Shown here one piece after another: positions 19,064 to 29,695 of a stretch of 38,645 nt of DNA (the stretch's first letter is position 1; the number at the start of each line of letters is the position of its first letter). The DNA is from an uncultured Pseudomonadota bacterium (GTDB lineage Bacteria; Pseudomonadota; Gammaproteobacteria; Methylococcales; Methylomonadaceae). The notes beneath the pieces are model-generated. The model did not search any database and was not told the origin of the DNA. It saw only the letters and a program-made list of their open reading frames with translations. Where the stretch lies: assembly GCA_903847275.1 (NCBI GenBank), contig CAINDC010000146.1:1-38645 (forward strand), written 5' to 3'. Position numbers and translations under genes: made by a program.

Positions 19064-19645
19064 ATGAAATCTTTAAAAACCACCGTTGCATTTTTATTAT
19101 TTGCCATCGCGCCACTTGTTCATGCTGAAAATTGGGGCGATGTGTTGAAATCTGTCAGCAAAGAAAGCAGTCACACGTTGGAAAATAGTGCGGATGCTGC
19201 CAATCAAGTACAAAAATTACTCGAAAGCGGCAAAACGTTGAAAGCGGGTGAATTGACAAATTTGTTGGTGCAACGTTTAGGCGTAACATCAGAACAGGCA
19301 ACAGGCGGCGCAGGTGCATTATTACAAATTGCGAAAACCCGCATGAATCCTGAATCCTTCGCGAAATTGTCGCAACAAGTTCCTGATGTTTCGCAATTAC
19401 TTTCAGCCGTTCCCGCGTTGCAACCACAATCGGGATTGGGTGGTTTGGCAGGAAAATTAGCAGGTTTATCGGGCGATAGTTCAATCAGTACAGCATTAAC
19501 CGCCGTGTCGATTTTTCAACAACTCGGCATGAAACCTGAAACGATGCAGAAGTTTGTACCTGTCGTTGTCGATTATGTTCGTGGCAATACGGGCGATGCG
19601 ATTGCAGGCGGTTTAAATGCCGCGTTATCGACGGATAAAAAGTAA
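19064..19645 (+). CDS. secreted DUF2780-family protein
   Basis: A 193-residue protein with a clear signal peptide (TTVAFLLFAIAPLVHA, cleavage near residue 21). DUF2780 follows: TNLLVQRLGVTSEQATGGAG, then ALLQIAK, and a final helical region with an AIAGGLNAAL end. The family is small and of unknown function; it is found in gammaproteobacterial periplasmic proteins. It lies 14 bases after zapE and 82 bases before recA on the same strand. Its composition matches its neighbours, so no sign of transfer. Confidence 0.85.
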   Translation: MKSLKTTVAFLLFAIAPLVHAENWGDVLKSVSKESSHTLENSADAANQVQKLLESGKTLKAGELTNLLVQRLGVTSEQATGGAGALLQIAKTRMNPESFAKLSQQVPDVSQLLSAVPALQPQSGLGGLAGKLAGLSGDSSISTALTAVSIFQQLGMKPETMQKFVPVVVDYVRGNTGDAIAGGLNAALSTDKK

Positions 19646-19727
19646 TTTCATTCACGAGAACCGCAAACCCTGTGTGATAATAAACGCAACAAATTAACTC
19701 TTTTTCAACGAATAAATGAGGATTCAA

Positions 19728-20783
19728 ATGGACGAAAATAAGAAAAAAGCCTTAGCCGCCGCACTGATGCAAATCGAAAAACAACACGGCAAAGGCTCAG
19801 TCATGAAAATGGGCGACGTGGATATTTCAAAAGATATTGAAGTCGTTTCGACTGGTTCGTTGAGTTTAGATATTGCACTCGGTTGCGGTGGTTTGCCACG
19901 CGGTCGAATCATTGAAATTTATGGTCCTGAATCGTCGGGCAAAACCACGTTGACGTTACAAGTGATTGCCGAAGTTCAAAAACTCGGTGGTACAGCGGCT
20001 TTTATTGATGCTGAACACGCCTTAGATATTAACTACGCAGGAAAATTGGGCGTTGATATTGAAAATTTATACGTTTCACAACCCGACACGGGCGAACAAG
20101 CTTTAGAAATTACCGATTCGTTAGTGCGTTCTGGCGCGATTGATATTGTCGTTGTGGATTCCGTTGCCGCATTAACTCCGAAAGCTGAAATTGAAGGCGA
20201 TATGGGCGATTCACACATGGGTTTGCAAGCGCGTTTGATGTCGCAAGCCTTACGAAAATTGACCGCAAACATTAAACGTTCAAACACGATGGTAATTTTC
20301 ATCAATCAAATTCGGATGAAAATCGGCGTGATGTTTGGATCTCCAGAAACGACGACGGGCGGCAATGCGTTGAAATTTTATGCGTCCGTGCGTTTAGATA
20401 TTCGTCGCATCGGGGCAGTGAAAAAAGGCGACGATATTATTGGCAACGAAACCCGCGTCAAAGTTGTGAAAAACAAAGTCGCGCCACCGTTTAAACAAGC
20501 GGAATTTGAAATTTTATACGGCGAAGGCATTTCGTTTGTCGGCGAATTGGTGGATTTGGGCGTGAATTTTGGTTTTGTGCAAAAAGCAGGTTCTTGGTAT
20601 AGCTACGGCACTGAAAAAATCGGGCAAGGTAAAGATAATGCTAAAATTTTCTTCAAAGAAAATCCCGCGAAAGCCAAGGAACTCGAAACCAAAATCCGCG
20701 ACGAAGCCTTCAAAAAACCGTTGCTTGCGGTGAAAGAATTTGAACCCACCGACGACGAATTAGACGTTGATGAACCACTCTAA
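19728..20783 (+). CDS. recA: recombinase RecA
   Basis: RecA forms ATP-dependent filaments on single-stranded DNA for homologous recombination and SOS induction. Walker A is GPESSGKT (66-73), followed by Walker [13 protein letters not shown] and the L2 region [16 protein letters not shown]. The frame is open from an ATG at 19716, but I place the start at 19728. A GAGGA ribosome-binding site sits 5 bases before it, and the resulting N terminus ([13 protein letters not shown]) fits the family. That gives 351 residues. A candidate -10 GATAAT lies at about 19675. No CTG-N10-CAG LexA box is visible in the 82 bases upstream. Confidence 0.97.
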   Translation: MDENKKKALAAALMQIEKQHGKGSVMKMGDVDISKDIEVVSTGSLSLDIALGCGGLPRGRIIEIYGPESSGKTTLTLQVIAEVQKLGGTAAFIDAEHALDINYAGKLGVDIENLYVSQPDTGEQALEITDSLVRSGAIDIVVVDSVAALTPKAEIEGDMGDSHMGLQARLMSQALRKLTANIKRSNTMVIFINQIRMKIGVMFGSPETTTGGNALKFYASVRLDIRRIGAVKKGDDIIGNETRVKVVKNKVAPPFKQAEFEILYGEGISFVGELVDLGVNFGFVQKAGSWYSYGTEKIGQGKDNAKIFFKENPAKAKELETKIRDEAFKKPLLAVKEFEPTDDELDVDEPL

Positions 20784-20792
20784 AAATCTGCT

Positions 20793-21260
20793 GTGAATTC
20801 TGCTGCTCACGACATCAAAAACCATTGTTTGCGTTTATTGGCGCGTCGTGAGCATTCGCAAAAAGAATTACTCACTAAGTTAATGCAAAAAGGGTTTGAA
20901 CGCGCCGATATTCAACTTGTCATCGATGAATTAGCTCAACAAAACTGGCAAAGTGATGAGCGTTTTGCCGAATGTTATGCACGGTATCGATTACAAAAAG
21001 GTTTCGGCGCGGTTGCCATTCGTTATGAATTAAGCCAAAAGGGCATAGATGTTGCTGTTAATGCTTTAAATGATGCGATGTTGACAGTCGCTGACGATTG
21101 GTTAGATTTATTAACGCAAACGTATTGTAAAAAATACGGCGACATCGAGCCAATCTCTCGTCACGACTGGTCAAAACGCAGTCGATTTTTATTACAACGC
21201 GGTTTTTCGAGTTCGCAAATTACGCAATTCGCCAAAAAATTACGCTTTATTCATTCCTAA
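20793..21260 (+). CDS. recX: RecA regulator RecX
   Basis: RecX binds RecA filaments and limits their extension. The 155-residue protein shows the family's three-helix repeats and motifs (LARREHSQKELLTKL, VIDELAQQNWQSDERFAECY, GFGAVAIRYELSQKGI). The start is a GTG 9 bases after recA, consistent with low, coupled expression. A second gene with the normal recA-recX-alaS order follows. It is complete. Confidence 0.94.
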   Translation: MNSAAHDIKNHCLRLLARREHSQKELLTKLMQKGFERADIQLVIDELAQQNWQSDERFAECYARYRLQKGFGAVAIRYELSQKGIDVAVNALNDAMLTVADDWLDLLTQTYCKKYGDIEPISRHDWSKRSRFLLQRGFSSSQITQFAKKLRFIHS

Positions 21261-21291
21261 CAATTTTTAATCACAAACACTCAAAATCATT

Positions 21292-23904
21292 ATGAAAACT
21301 ATGACTAGCGCAGAAGTACGCTCTGCTTTTTTAGACTTTTTTAAACAACACGGACATTCTGTTGAGCCTTCAAGTCCTTTAATTCCTAACAATGACCCGA
21401 CTTTGCTTTTTGTGAATGCGGGAATGGTGCAATTTAAAGATATGTTTTTAGGACGTGAACAACGTGAATTTGTCAGAGCCGCAACCAGTCAACGTTGCGT
21501 GCGTGCTGGCGGAAAACATAACGATTTAGAAAACGTCGGTTACACGGCGCGTCATCATACGTTTTTTGAAATGCTCGGCAATTTCAGTTTTGGCGATTAT
21601 TTCAAAAAAGAAGCGATTCATTTTGCGTGGGAATTTTTGGTCAATGTACTGGAAATTCCGAAAGAAAAATTGTGGGTGACGGTTTTTGACGAAGATGACG
21701 AAGCGGCTAACATTTGGATTAACGAAATCGGTGTTTCACCTGAGCGTTTATCACGCATTGGCGCGAAAGATAATTTTTGGTCAATGGGCGACACAGGACC
21801 TTGCGGGCCTTGCAGTGAGATTTTTTATGATCACGGCGAAGACATTTTCGGTGGTCCTCCAGGTACACCAGACGAAGACGGCGACCGTTATATTGAGATT
21901 TGGAACTTAGTGTTTATGCAATATGACCGCAGTGCGGATGGCACTTTAACACCATTGCCAAAACCGTCTGTTGATACGGGCATGGGCTTAGAGCGTATTT
22001 CTGCCGTGATGCAAAATGTGCATAACAATTACGATATTGATTTGTTCCAAAACATCGTCAAAGCGGTAGCGAAATTAGCCAATATGACGGACTTAACAAA
22101 CAGCTCGTTGCGCGTGATTGCTGACCACATTCGTTCATGTGCGTTTATGATTGTCGATGGCGTGATGCCATCAAACGAAGGACGCGGTTATGTGTTGCGC
22201 CGCATCATTCGTCGCGCGATTCGTCACGGTTATCGTTTAGGCATCAGCGACATTTTCTTTTACAAATTGGTCGCGCCACTCGCACAAGAAATGGGCGATG
22301 CGTTCCCCGAATTACGCAAAGAACTCGAACAAGTTGAAAAAGTCTTAGAACGTGAAGAAAAACGTTTTGCTGAAACGCTTGGTCAGGGCATGAAAATTTT
22401 AGAAGCGTGCGTGGCGAAAATGGCAGGCACGGTGATTGAAGGCGAAACCGTTTTCCAACTTTACGATACTTTTGGCTTCCCTGTTGATTTAACCGCCGAT
22501 TTTGCGCGTGAACATAATTTAACCGTCGATTACGACGGCTTTGAAAAAGCGATGGAAGCGCAACGTGATAGAGCGCGTTCGGCAAGCCATTTCGGAGCAG
22601 ACGCACACAAAAATATCGAACTCGATTCGCAAACGGATTTTACGGGTTATGAAAATCTGCACGATGCCGCGCAAATCGTGGCGTTATTCAAAGGCGGTGA
22701 AGCCGTTGAACAACTCAACGCTGGCGAAGATGGCGTAATCGTTTTAGACAAAACGCCGTTTTACGGCGAATCAGGCGGTCAAATTGGCGACAGTGGAACA
22801 ATTAGCGCAGATGGTGCGACGTTTGAGGTTGCCGATACGCAAAAACAAGCAGGCAGTTTATTTTTGCATCAAGGCAAAGTCAGTGCTGGCGCGTTGAAAG
22901 TCGGACAAAATGTCAAAGCTACCGTTGATATGGCAAAACGTAAAGCCACCGAATTAAATCATTCGGCAACCCATTTATTACACGCCGCGTTGCGTCAAAC
23001 TTTGGGTGAACACGTCGCGCAAAAAGGCTCTCTCGTGAATACCGAACGGTTACGTTTCGATTTTTCACATTTTGAACCGTTGACCGCTGATGAAATTGCT
23101 ACGATGGAACGTTTGGTAAATGAACAAATCCGTTTGAATAATGCGGTTTCGGCACAAGTTATGGCAAAAGATGATGCAGTCAAAGCAGGCGCGATGGCGT
23201 TATTCGGTGAAAAATACGGCGCAGAAGTGCGCGTGTTAAAAATTGGCGAATTCTCTACCGAATTATGCGGCGGCACACACGTTGCGCGGGCTGGCGATAT
23301 TGGTTGTTTCAAAATTATCAGCGAAAACGGCGTGGCAGCTGGCGTGCGCCGCATTGAAGCGGTAACAGGCGCAAACTGTTTAGCGTGGTTCGCACAACGT
23401 GAAAGCGCGTTGGTACAAATCGCCGATTTGGTCAAAGGCACACCTGATAAAGCCGTCGAAAAAGTCGAACAACTCGTTGAACGTGCGCGTGGTTTGGAAA
23501 AACAATTAGAGCGTTTGAATTCAAAATTGGCGAGTGCGACAGGTGATGAATTGATGGCGAAAGCGGTCGAAATCAATGGCGTGAAAGTGTTGGCGACAAC
23601 GGTTGAAAATGTCGATGCCAAAATCTTGCGTGAAATCGTCGAGCAGTTGAAAAACAAATTACATAACGCCGTTGTCGTATTGGCATCAGTGGAAGGCGAA
23701 AAAATTAGCGTTGTGGCGGGTGTTTCAAAAGACCAAACTGCAAAAGTCAAAGCTGGCGAATTGGCGAATTTTGTTGCCACAAAAATTGGTGGTAAAGGTG
23801 GCGGCAAACCTGATTTAGCACAAGCTGGCGGAAATAATCCTGCTGCGTTGGCGGGGGCATTGATTGAAGTTGGTGAATTGGTGCGTGGGTTGTTGAATGA
23901 GTGA
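21292..23904 (+). CDS. alaS: alanyl-tRNA synthetase
   Basis: An 870-residue class II synthetase, close to E. coli AlaRS (876). Class II aminoacylation motifs occupy the first 240 residues ([29 protein letters not shown]). The editing domain has the zinc site HSATHLLH and CGGTHV, and a C-terminal DHHA1 domain with the Gly-rich [17 protein letters not shown]. An ATG 9 bases downstream (21301) gives [14 protein letters not shown], which matches many orthologues and is an equally good start. No ribosome-binding site separates the two. Apparently not mutated. Confidence 0.97.
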   Translation: MKTMTSAEVRSAFLDFFKQHGHSVEPSSPLIPNNDPTLLFVNAGMVQFKDMFLGREQREFVRAATSQRCVRAGGKHNDLENVGYTARHHTFFEMLGNFSFGDYFKKEAIHFAWEFLVNVLEIPKEKLWVTVFDEDDEAANIWINEIGVSPERLSRIGAKDNFWSMGDTGPCGPCSEIFYDHGEDIFGGPPGTPDEDGDRYIEIWNLVFMQYDRSADGTLTPLPKPSVDTGMGLERISAVMQNVHNNYDIDLFQNIVKAVAKLANMTDLTNSSLRVIADHIRSCAFMIVDGVMPSNEGRGYVLRRIIRRAIRHGYRLGISDIFFYKLVAPLAQEMGDAFPELRKELEQVEKVLEREEKRFAETLGQGMKILEACVAKMAGTVIEGETVFQLYDTFGFPVDLTADFAREHNLTVDYDGFEKAMEAQRDRARSASHFGADAHKNIELDSQTDFTGYENLHDAAQIVALFKGGEAVEQLNAGEDGVIVLDKTPFYGESGGQIGDSGTISADGATFEVADTQKQAGSLFLHQGKVSAGALKVGQNVKATVDMAKRKATELNHSATHLLHAALRQTLGEHVAQKGSLVNTERLRFDFSHFEPLTADEIATMERLVNEQIRLNNAVSAQVMAKDDAVKAGAMALFGEKYGAEVRVLKIGEFSTELCGGTHVARAGDIGCFKIISENGVAAGVRRIEAVTGANCLAWFAQRESALVQIADLVKGTPDKAVEKVEQLVERARGLEKQLERLNSKLASATGDELMAKAVEINGVKVLATTVENVDAKILREIVEQLKNKLHNAVVVLASVEGEKISVVAGVSKDQTAKVKAGELANFVATKIGGKGGGKPDLAQAGGNNPAALAGALIEVGELVRGLLNE

Positions 23905-23934
23905 TTTAGTAACAATGTCACAGGATAAAATTTT

Positions 23935-24546
23935 ATGAAAGGATATATTTTATTTTTCATAGTAGTGATATTTATCACTCATAACACTAAGTCATTTGCT
24001 AGTTGCACAAACAGTGATTTGTCTGGAGCATGGGAATTATATGGTACTATCATTCAACCTAGTAATTTAGTGGCTATACCATTTCGTTGTAGTATTAAAA
24101 TGCCACTTAAAGGCATAGCAATTAAAGCAGGTTCAATATGTGATTCAGTGGGTAGCGAAGATGGTATGAATTTTAGCTCTACAGTGTTGTTAGGTGATTT
24201 AACAGTTGATTCAAAATGTCACGTTACAGGATACATTTTAATAAATATGGGTAAACGTGGTGCTACTCTTGATTCAACAGGTATTAATGATGGTATCAAT
24301 CTACCTGTCGGCGGCAATGTCGATGTTGAAAGAAAAATTGAAAGTAAAGTTGATGCTTTTATCAGCAAAGGTAAAGATAGTATTTCTGGAATGATGTATG
24401 AGGGAACGTTTACTCCACCTATTTTGAGTAATGGAATTTCACAAGCAATAATCAATGGTAGTGTAATAGGTGGAACATTACCGCAAGCAATTATAAATCA
24501 GCAAGAATTTACAAGCTCATCAATTTTTACAGCAATTAAATTATGA
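23935..24546 (+). CDS. secreted protein of unknown family
   Basis: A 203-residue protein with a signal peptide (GYILFFIVVIFITHNTKSFAS) and a following Cys, in a poor match to a lipobox, so ordinary Sec cleavage is more likely. The mature part begins with an SGAWELYGTI motif, has three further cysteines-rich positions early, and then a Gly/Ser/Ile-rich region suggesting beta structure. AGGATAAAA lies upstream of the ATG. Codon use is visibly more AT-rich than in alaS or pqqE, a possible sign of recent arrival. I do not recognise the family and assign no function. Confidence 0.75.
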   Translation: MKGYILFFIVVIFITHNTKSFASCTNSDLSGAWELYGTIIQPSNLVAIPFRCSIKMPLKGIAIKAGSICDSVGSEDGMNFSSTVLLGDLTVDSKCHVTGYILINMGKRGATLDSTGINDGINLPVGGNVDVERKIESKVDAFISKGKDSISGMMYEGTFTPPILSNGISQAIINGSVIGGTLPQAIINQQEFTSSSIFTAIKL

Positions 24547-24571
24547 TTTTCACTCATAGGGATAAAAAATC

Positions 24572-24622
24572 ATGAAATTATCCACGAGATTGATTTTTGC
24601 TTTTAAAGGAGGAAATAAATGA
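24572..24622 (+). CDS. possible 16-codon leader peptide or gene remnant
   Basis: An ATG with a weak upstream AGGGAT opens a 16-codon frame, MKLSTRLIFAFKGGNK. Its TGA overlaps the ATG of the next gene (ATGA). Its first residues look like the start of membrane chemoreceptors or histidine kinases (K-L-S-T-R-L). It could be a coupled leader peptide or the surviving 5' tip of a lost gene. The overlap with the downstream ribosome-binding site makes translational coupling possible. Confidence 0.25.
   Translation: MKLSTRLIFAFKGGNK
24605..24614 (+). promoter_or_regulatory. near-perfect Shine-Dalgarno
   Basis: AAAGGAGGAA sits 4 bases before the ATG of the coiled-coil membrane protein and fixes that start. 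It is the strongest ribosome-binding site in the window; most genes here have only weak ones. Confidence 0.85.
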
Positions 24623-24948
24623 GTGCAACTGCATTAAACATTCACGAGTTTTACAACGCGCTGAAAGGTGTAGGATTTAACGAACAGCAAGCAGAAGTTA
24701 TTGCGAGCATTCAAGGCAAAACCGCTACAGCAGCAGTCGAGCAAGCGCGACATGATTATGAACTCGACAACATCGCCACAAAGCGCGATTTACGGGAGCT
24801 AGAATTAACGTTAGAAAATAGAATCAAAGATGTTGAGTTAAAAATTGAGCAATCGAAAGCGGAATTGGTTCGTTGGGTGATTGGCGCGGGATTCTTGCAA
24901 GTGGCGTTGATTACAGGCTTGATTTTGCGATTAGCCGATAAAGTTTAA
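24619..24948 (+). CDS. DUF1640-like coiled-coil membrane protein
   Basis: A 109-residue protein. The N-terminal helix (NIHEFYNALKGVGFNEQQAE) is followed by a coiled coil with many E/K/L heptads (about 52-87), and one C-terminal transmembrane helix (WVIGAGFLQVALITGLIL). This is the layout of the bacterial DUF1640/CCDC90-like proteins, which occur in many proteobacteria near mobile or variable regions. The exact function is unknown. It is likely anchored in the inner membrane with the coiled coil in the cytoplasm. It lies 24 bases before pqqE. Confidence 0.8.
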   Translation: MSATALNIHEFYNALKGVGFNEQQAEVIASIQGKTATAAVEQARHDYELDNIATKRDLRELELTLENRIKDVELKIEQSKAELVRWVIGAGFLQVALITGLILRLADKV

Positions 24949-24972
24949 CGAAAACCTCACACGAAACTAAAA

Positions 24973-26103
24973 ATGACTGAATTACAAAAAACAAACACTC
25001 CACCACGTTGGCTACTCGCAGAACTGACTTATGCGTGTCCGTTGCAATGCCCGTATTGCTCGAATCCGCTCGATTACACGAAATATAAAAGTGAACTCAG
25101 CACCGACGATTGGAAGCGGGTTTTAACCGAAGCGCGAAAAATGGGCGCGGTGCAATTGGGTTTTTCAGGTGGTGAACCACTGACTCGTCCCGATTTAGTG
25201 GAATTGGTGCAGCACGCGCGTGAATTGGGTTATTACTCAAATCTAATTACGTCAGGTTATGGTTTAACCGAAGAAAAAATTATTCAACTTAAAACGGCTG
25301 GTTTAGACCATATTCAAGTTAGCATTCAAGCCAGCTCGCAAGAATTAAATGATCACATTGCTGGCACAAAATCGTTTGAACACAAACAAGAAGTGGCGCG
25401 TTTGGTGAAGAAACACGGTTATCCGATGGTGTTATGCGTTGTGATTCATCGTGAAAACATTCATCAAATGCCTGAAATTTTGAAAATGGCAGAAGCGTTG
25501 GGCGCGGATTATTTGGAACTCGCCAACACGCAATACTACGGTTGGGCGCATTTGAATCGCGATTTATTGTTGCCAACCAAAGAACAATTTGAAACGGCTG
25601 AAGCGATTGCCCAAGCGTTTAAAGTGCAAGTCGCGGGTAAAATGAAAATTTATTACGTTGTGCCAGACTTTTACGAAGACCGTCCGAAAGCCTGCATGAA
25701 CGGATGGGCGACGACGTTTTTAACGATTGCGCCCGATGGCATGGCGTTACCATGTCATTCTGCGCGAGATTTGCCGAATTTTGAATGCCCGAATGTGAAT
25801 GATTTTAGCGTGTCTGAAATTTGGAATAACTCGAAAGCGTTTAATTTCTTTCGCGGGTTTGAATGGATGCAAGAGCCGTGTCGCAGTTGCGACGAAAAAG
25901 AAAAAGATTTCGGCGGATGTCGCTGCCAAGCCTATTTGTTGACGGGCGATGCGAGTTCAACTGACCCCGTTTGCAGCAAATCGCCACAACATCACGTCAT
26001 TGACGAATTGATTGCGACGGCGCGAAATTCGGCGTTATCAGGGAATGAAAAACCGCTCGTTTTTCGGAATAGTAAAAACGCGCGAGGAAATTTAGGTGAT
26101 TAA
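24973..26103 (+). CDS. pqqE: PQQ biosynthesis radical SAM protein PqqE
   Basis: PqqE makes the Glu-Tyr carbon-carbon crosslink in the PqqA peptide, the first committed step of pyrroloquinoline quinone synthesis. The 376-residue protein has the radical SAM motif Cys22-x3-Cys26-x2-Cys29, [11 protein letters not shown], and a C-terminal SPASM region with further cluster cysteines ([37 protein letters not shown]). Size and motifs match typical PqqE (about 380). No pqqA, B, C or D gene is present within the window on either side. Its 3' end overlaps the outer-membrane protein gene by 8 bases. Confidence 0.95.
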   Translation: MTELQKTNTPPRWLLAELTYACPLQCPYCSNPLDYTKYKSELSTDDWKRVLTEARKMGAVQLGFSGGEPLTRPDLVELVQHARELGYYSNLITSGYGLTEEKIIQLKTAGLDHIQVSIQASSQELNDHIAGTKSFEHKQEVARLVKKHGYPMVLCVVIHRENIHQMPEILKMAEALGADYLELANTQYYGWAHLNRDLLLPTKEQFETAEAIAQAFKVQVAGKMKIYYVVPDFYEDRPKACMNGWATTFLTIAPDGMALPCHSARDLPNFECPNVNDFSVSEIWNNSKAFNFFRGFEWMQEPCRSCDEKEKDFGGCRCQAYLLTGDASSTDPVCSKSPQHHVIDELIATARNSALSGNEKPLVFRNSKNARGNLGD

Positions 26104-27490
26104 CCGCTATGTCGTTATCAGTGTTTTTGCTACGATTTTTACGCCGATTGCATTTGCCGACTATTCGCTTTACGAAGGTGAACACGGCGCATTGTCTGCG
26201 GGTTTTCAAGTTCAAACCGCCTTGTTTGGCGATATTAACAATCAATCGGGTGGCTCTGCAAAAGCAAATTTAAGCGATTCCTTTTGGGAAATGAGTGCAA
26301 AACCACATTTAGAAGGCTCGCTAAATTTAATTCAAGACAGCAAGTTATACGGCGGCTTTAGTTACGTTTATAGCAGCACGTTAGGTCATGATTTATCGGG
26401 TTACACACAAAAAGGCGTGGAAATGTATCAACAAGAAAGCGATTTTCTTGTTTCAGGCACTTACGATAATTACCGCTACGCAAACAAAACCGAAGATCTT
26501 TTTTTAGGTTGGAAGTCAGGGAAATTACTCGATGAAGATGAAAAAATCACGGTTGATTTATCGGGTGGCAAACAGAATTTCAAATTAGGTTCAGGTTTTT
26601 TACTACATTACGGCGCAGACAATGGCGGAAATCGTGGCGCGGGTTGGGTCAATCCTCGCACCGCGTTTAACAATACAATCATTGGGCGTTTGAACATTGA
26701 CGATGTGAAATTTGAAGGTTTTTATTTAGAAACACGTCCGTTAAACCCTGCTGAAAAAAGAAACTATCAAGGCGGTAACATTGAATATGCGTATTCCGAA
26801 AGTGCCACGTTGGGCTTGAGTTATATCAACACACGCAATCACCGTTTTTTACATGATGATGGTTCAATCGATTTAATCGGCAGACAAGCGTTGGATAACG
26901 ACACATTCAACGCGCGATTCGATTTTTCACCGCTGGAAAACTTCACCATCAGCACTGAATATGCTTATCAAATCAATTCACTTAAAACCACAACATCTGA
27001 ATCAACTGATAAAACAAACAAACGTGCTTCTGGTGGTTTTGGTCAAATCGAATACAAACGCGAAGATTTATTTTGGCAACCTGCAATTAGTTACCGTTAC
27101 GCCATTCAAGGCAATGGATTTGACGCAATGTCACCAGGTTTTACAACGTGGGGAACGTGGTTTCAAGGTGAAATAAGTGGTGAATGGATGCTGGATAATT
27201 CAAATTTAAGAACGCACGTTGGTCGATTGGTTTTAACGCCTGAAGAAAGCGTGACGCTGAATTTGATTTATTACAATTTTACCTTTGTAAATCCTTCTGC
27301 ATTTGATTTAACGTCAGCGAATTACGGTAACGAAGTGAATTTATTAGCGGATTGGGAATATAGCGAATCACTGAGTTTTTCAGCGGGGCTTGAGGCGTTT
27401 GTGCCGAATGAAGGTGGAAAACAGTATTTAGGTGGCGATGCAAACAAAGTCTGGCTGCAAGGAATGTTATCTGCGTCATTTGAGTTTTAA
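26096..27490 (+). CDS. outer-membrane beta-barrel protein (alginate-export-like)
   Basis: A 464-residue protein with a signal peptide ending in AFA, long alternating strands with aromatic girdles, and a C-terminal SASFEF ending in Phe, the insertion signal of outer-membrane barrels. The overall pattern resembles alginate-export/porin-type barrels of 16-18 strands; the family is a tentative call. The GTG start overlaps the end of pqqE by 8 bases, which strongly suggests co-translation. This raises the idea of a role linked to PQQ or its substrates, which is inference. No plug domain or TonB box is seen, so it is not a TonB-dependent receptor. Confidence 0.8.
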   Translation: MINRYVVISVFATIFTPIAFADYSLYEGEHGALSAGFQVQTALFGDINNQSGGSAKANLSDSFWEMSAKPHLEGSLNLIQDSKLYGGFSYVYSSTLGHDLSGYTQKGVEMYQQESDFLVSGTYDNYRYANKTEDLFLGWKSGKLLDEDEKITVDLSGGKQNFKLGSGFLLHYGADNGGNRGAGWVNPRTAFNNTIIGRLNIDDVKFEGFYLETRPLNPAEKRNYQGGNIEYAYSESATLGLSYINTRNHRFLHDDGSIDLIGRQALDNDTFNARFDFSPLENFTISTEYAYQINSLKTTTSESTDKTNKRASGGFGQIEYKREDLFWQPAISYRYAIQGNGFDAMSPGFTTWGTWFQGEISGEWMLDNSNLRTHVGRLVLTPEESVTLNLIYYNFTFVNPSAFDLTSANYGNEVNLLADWEYSESLSFSAGLEAFVPNEGGKQYLGGDANKVWLQGMLSASFEF

Positions 27491-27505
27491 TTCGCACACT
27501 TACCC

Positions 27506-29695
27506 ATGAAAAAAAATAAAAAAATAAAACCGCAAAAAAAATACACCGTTACCTCGATAACCTACTCGCTTTGTGGGTTGACGATAATGGGGATTTTGAT
27601 TTTGACCGTTGTGTCATCAATTCAAGTTGATCGCTTTTTGCGGAACGAATTACGTTTAAGAATCGGTGATGTTGCTGCCATGATGGCAAAAAATATTGAC
27701 GGTGATTTGCATGCAAAAATACAAACTGTCGAAGATAATAAAAGCCCCGCATTTGAAAAATTAAAAAATAATTTATGGAATATGCGCGAAGGTGGTACTG
27801 AAATCGCCAACGCCTACACCATGCGAAAATTAAATAACGGTGAATTTGTTTTTATTGTTGATGGTTCAGCAAAAGATCAAAATGCAGTGGGTGATATTTA
27901 TCCCATTGAATCTGTGTCAAAAACGCTTATGAATTCCTTCAATGCAACCTCTGAAAACACTGAAAAATATATTGAACCCGAAATTTATACCGATGATTGG
28001 GGAACGTGGTTATCAGGTTACGCGCCTATTTTTACGTCATCAGGTAAACTTGATAGCATTATCGGCATTGATATTTCAGCAAAAAGTATTCGAGAGCATC
28101 AGATTGAATATCTTATTGCCACTTTTATTGCTTCATTAGTTGTCATTTTAATTACATTACCTTTTGTTTTTAAATTGATGAATTTCATTCGCGCCATGAA
28201 TACAGAAATTGAACAAGCAAACAAAAATTTTCGTAGTTTGCTCGATAATTCGGGGCAAGGTTTTTTATCGTTTGGGGCGGATTTAATTATTGATGAACAA
28301 TACAGCCACGCTTGCGAAATGATGTTGGGAGAAATTCCAGCAGGACAAAATGCTGCGGAGATATTTTTTCAAGATGACAACACAAAAGCTGAACTATTTC
28401 GTACTGTTATTTCGTCTGTGTTGGAAGTAGAAGATAAATCAATGCGTGAAAATATGATGTCGTTGTTGCCCGCTGAAATTCAACGAAATCAGCTGTCATT
28501 AAGTGTTGAATATAAAATGCTCGAAAACGATAAATTCATGGTCATTTTAACGGACATTACGGAAGAACGACGTATAGCAGCGATGTTGAATAAAGAACGT
28601 TTGCACCTTGAATTGATTGTGCTGGCAGTTTCTGACAGACGCAATTTTTTCGATGTAGTTCATGCGTTCCGCGACTTTTTGATTGTGTTACCCAAAATTC
28701 TTACTACTGAAATCTCACCTCAAATAATTGTCAAAGACCTTTACCGCGAAATTCACACGCACAAAGGCACGTTAAATCAATTTAGTTTTCCGAACATACC
28801 CAAGTTGTTGCATGAAATTGAAAGTAATTTATCGGAATTAGTTGCGCTAGGTGGTTCTGTTACGCCCGCGCAGATTGCAAACAGTATTTTGCAAAATGAG
28901 CTTCAGACCGCTTTTGATAATGATATTGCCATTATCACGGATAAATTAGGCTCGAATTTTATGGAGCATGGTGAAAATATAATTTTGACACGTCACCAAG
29001 CGCAAAAAATGGAAAAGTTAGCTAATCAACTTTTGCGCGGTGAATTCATTGATATTTCAATGGAAAATATCAAGGCGTTACTTGATGAAATTAGCAAATT
29101 ACGCAAAATAACACTAAAAGATGTATTGCGCGGTTTTGATGGCGTAGTTCAACAAGCGGCTGAAAATATGGAAAAAGAAGTTGCGCCGATTGTTATAAAA
29201 GGGGGATCGGATATTTGGATTGATCCACAAATTTATCAAGAATTTTTACGTTCATTAGTTCATGTATTTCGCAATACGGTAGCTCACGGTATCGAAAGTC
29301 CAGAAGCACGTTGGGAAGTAGATAAAGATGAGATTGGAAAAATTACTTGTTACACGGCAGTTGTTGGCAATGACATTAAATTAACGATTGCGGATGATGG
29401 TGCTGGAATCAATCTTGATGCGGTGCGTGAAAAAGTGATGACTGCAGGCATTTATACTGCTGATGACATTGCGAAACTATCTGATGATGAAGTCGCAAAA
29501 CTAATTTTTATGGATAACGTCAGCACTCAAAAAGAAGTGACGGAATTAGCAGGGCGCGGAGTAGGTTTAGCCGCTGTGTTAAATGAAACAAAAAATATAG
29601 GGGGCGATATTGTGGTTAAAACAGTTAGTGGACAAGGTACGCAATTTATTTTTACTTTGCCATTACCAAAAGAAATTTCAAACGAGGAAAGTTAA
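27506..29695 (+). CDS. membrane sensor kinase: Cache-like, PAS-like, Hpt, CheA-type ATPase
   Basis: A 729-residue protein. TM1 is at about 18-38. A periplasmic Cache-like sensor follows (DDWGTWLSGYAPI, GIDISAKS), then TM2 at about 205-228. A PAS-like region (FRSLLDNSGQGFLSF) runs to about 350. An Hpt-type domain has the phospho-acceptor motif HTHKG, with His417 fitting HxxKG. The C-terminal ATPase is of the CheA class: Asn590 in HVFRNTVAHGIESPE, DDGAGI near 629 and GRGVGLAAV near 684. No CheW-binding P5 domain is present, so it cannot dock into receptor arrays as CheA does. It is followed directly (stop TAA, then GTG) by a CheX-like gene. Confidence 0.88.
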   Translation: MKKNKKIKPQKKYTVTSITYSLCGLTIMGILILTVVSSIQVDRFLRNELRLRIGDVAAMMAKNIDGDLHAKIQTVEDNKSPAFEKLKNNLWNMREGGTEIANAYTMRKLNNGEFVFIVDGSAKDQNAVGDIYPIESVSKTLMNSFNATSENTEKYIEPEIYTDDWGTWLSGYAPIFTSSGKLDSIIGIDISAKSIREHQIEYLIATFIASLVVILITLPFVFKLMNFIRAMNTEIEQANKNFRSLLDNSGQGFLSFGADLIIDEQYSHACEMMLGEIPAGQNAAEIFFQDDNTKAELFRTVISSVLEVEDKSMRENMMSLLPAEIQRNQLSLSVEYKMLENDKFMVILTDITEERRIAAMLNKERLHLELIVLAVSDRRNFFDVVHAFRDFLIVLPKILTTEISPQIIVKDLYREIHTHKGTLNQFSFPNIPKLLHEIESNLSELVALGGSVTPAQIANSILQNELQTAFDNDIAIITDKLGSNFMEHGENIILTRHQAQKMEKLANQLLRGEFIDISMENIKALLDEISKLRKITLKDVLRGFDGVVQQAAENMEKEVAPIVIKGGSDIWIDPQIYQEFLRSLVHVFRNTVAHGIESPEARWEVDKDEIGKITCYTAVVGNDIKLTIADDGAGINLDAVREKVMTAGIYTADDIAKLSDDEVAKLIFMDNVSTQKEVTELAGRGVGLAAVLNETKNIGGDIVVKTVSGQGTQFIFTLPLPKEISNEES

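Noticed and set aside
22995-23978. 327-codon frame on the minus strand opposite alaS
   Set aside because: It lies antisense to the well-supported alaS, and its translation is low-complexity and repetitive (Ala/Thr/Ser/Pro-rich), which is what the reverse of Gly/Ala/Lys/Glu codons gives.
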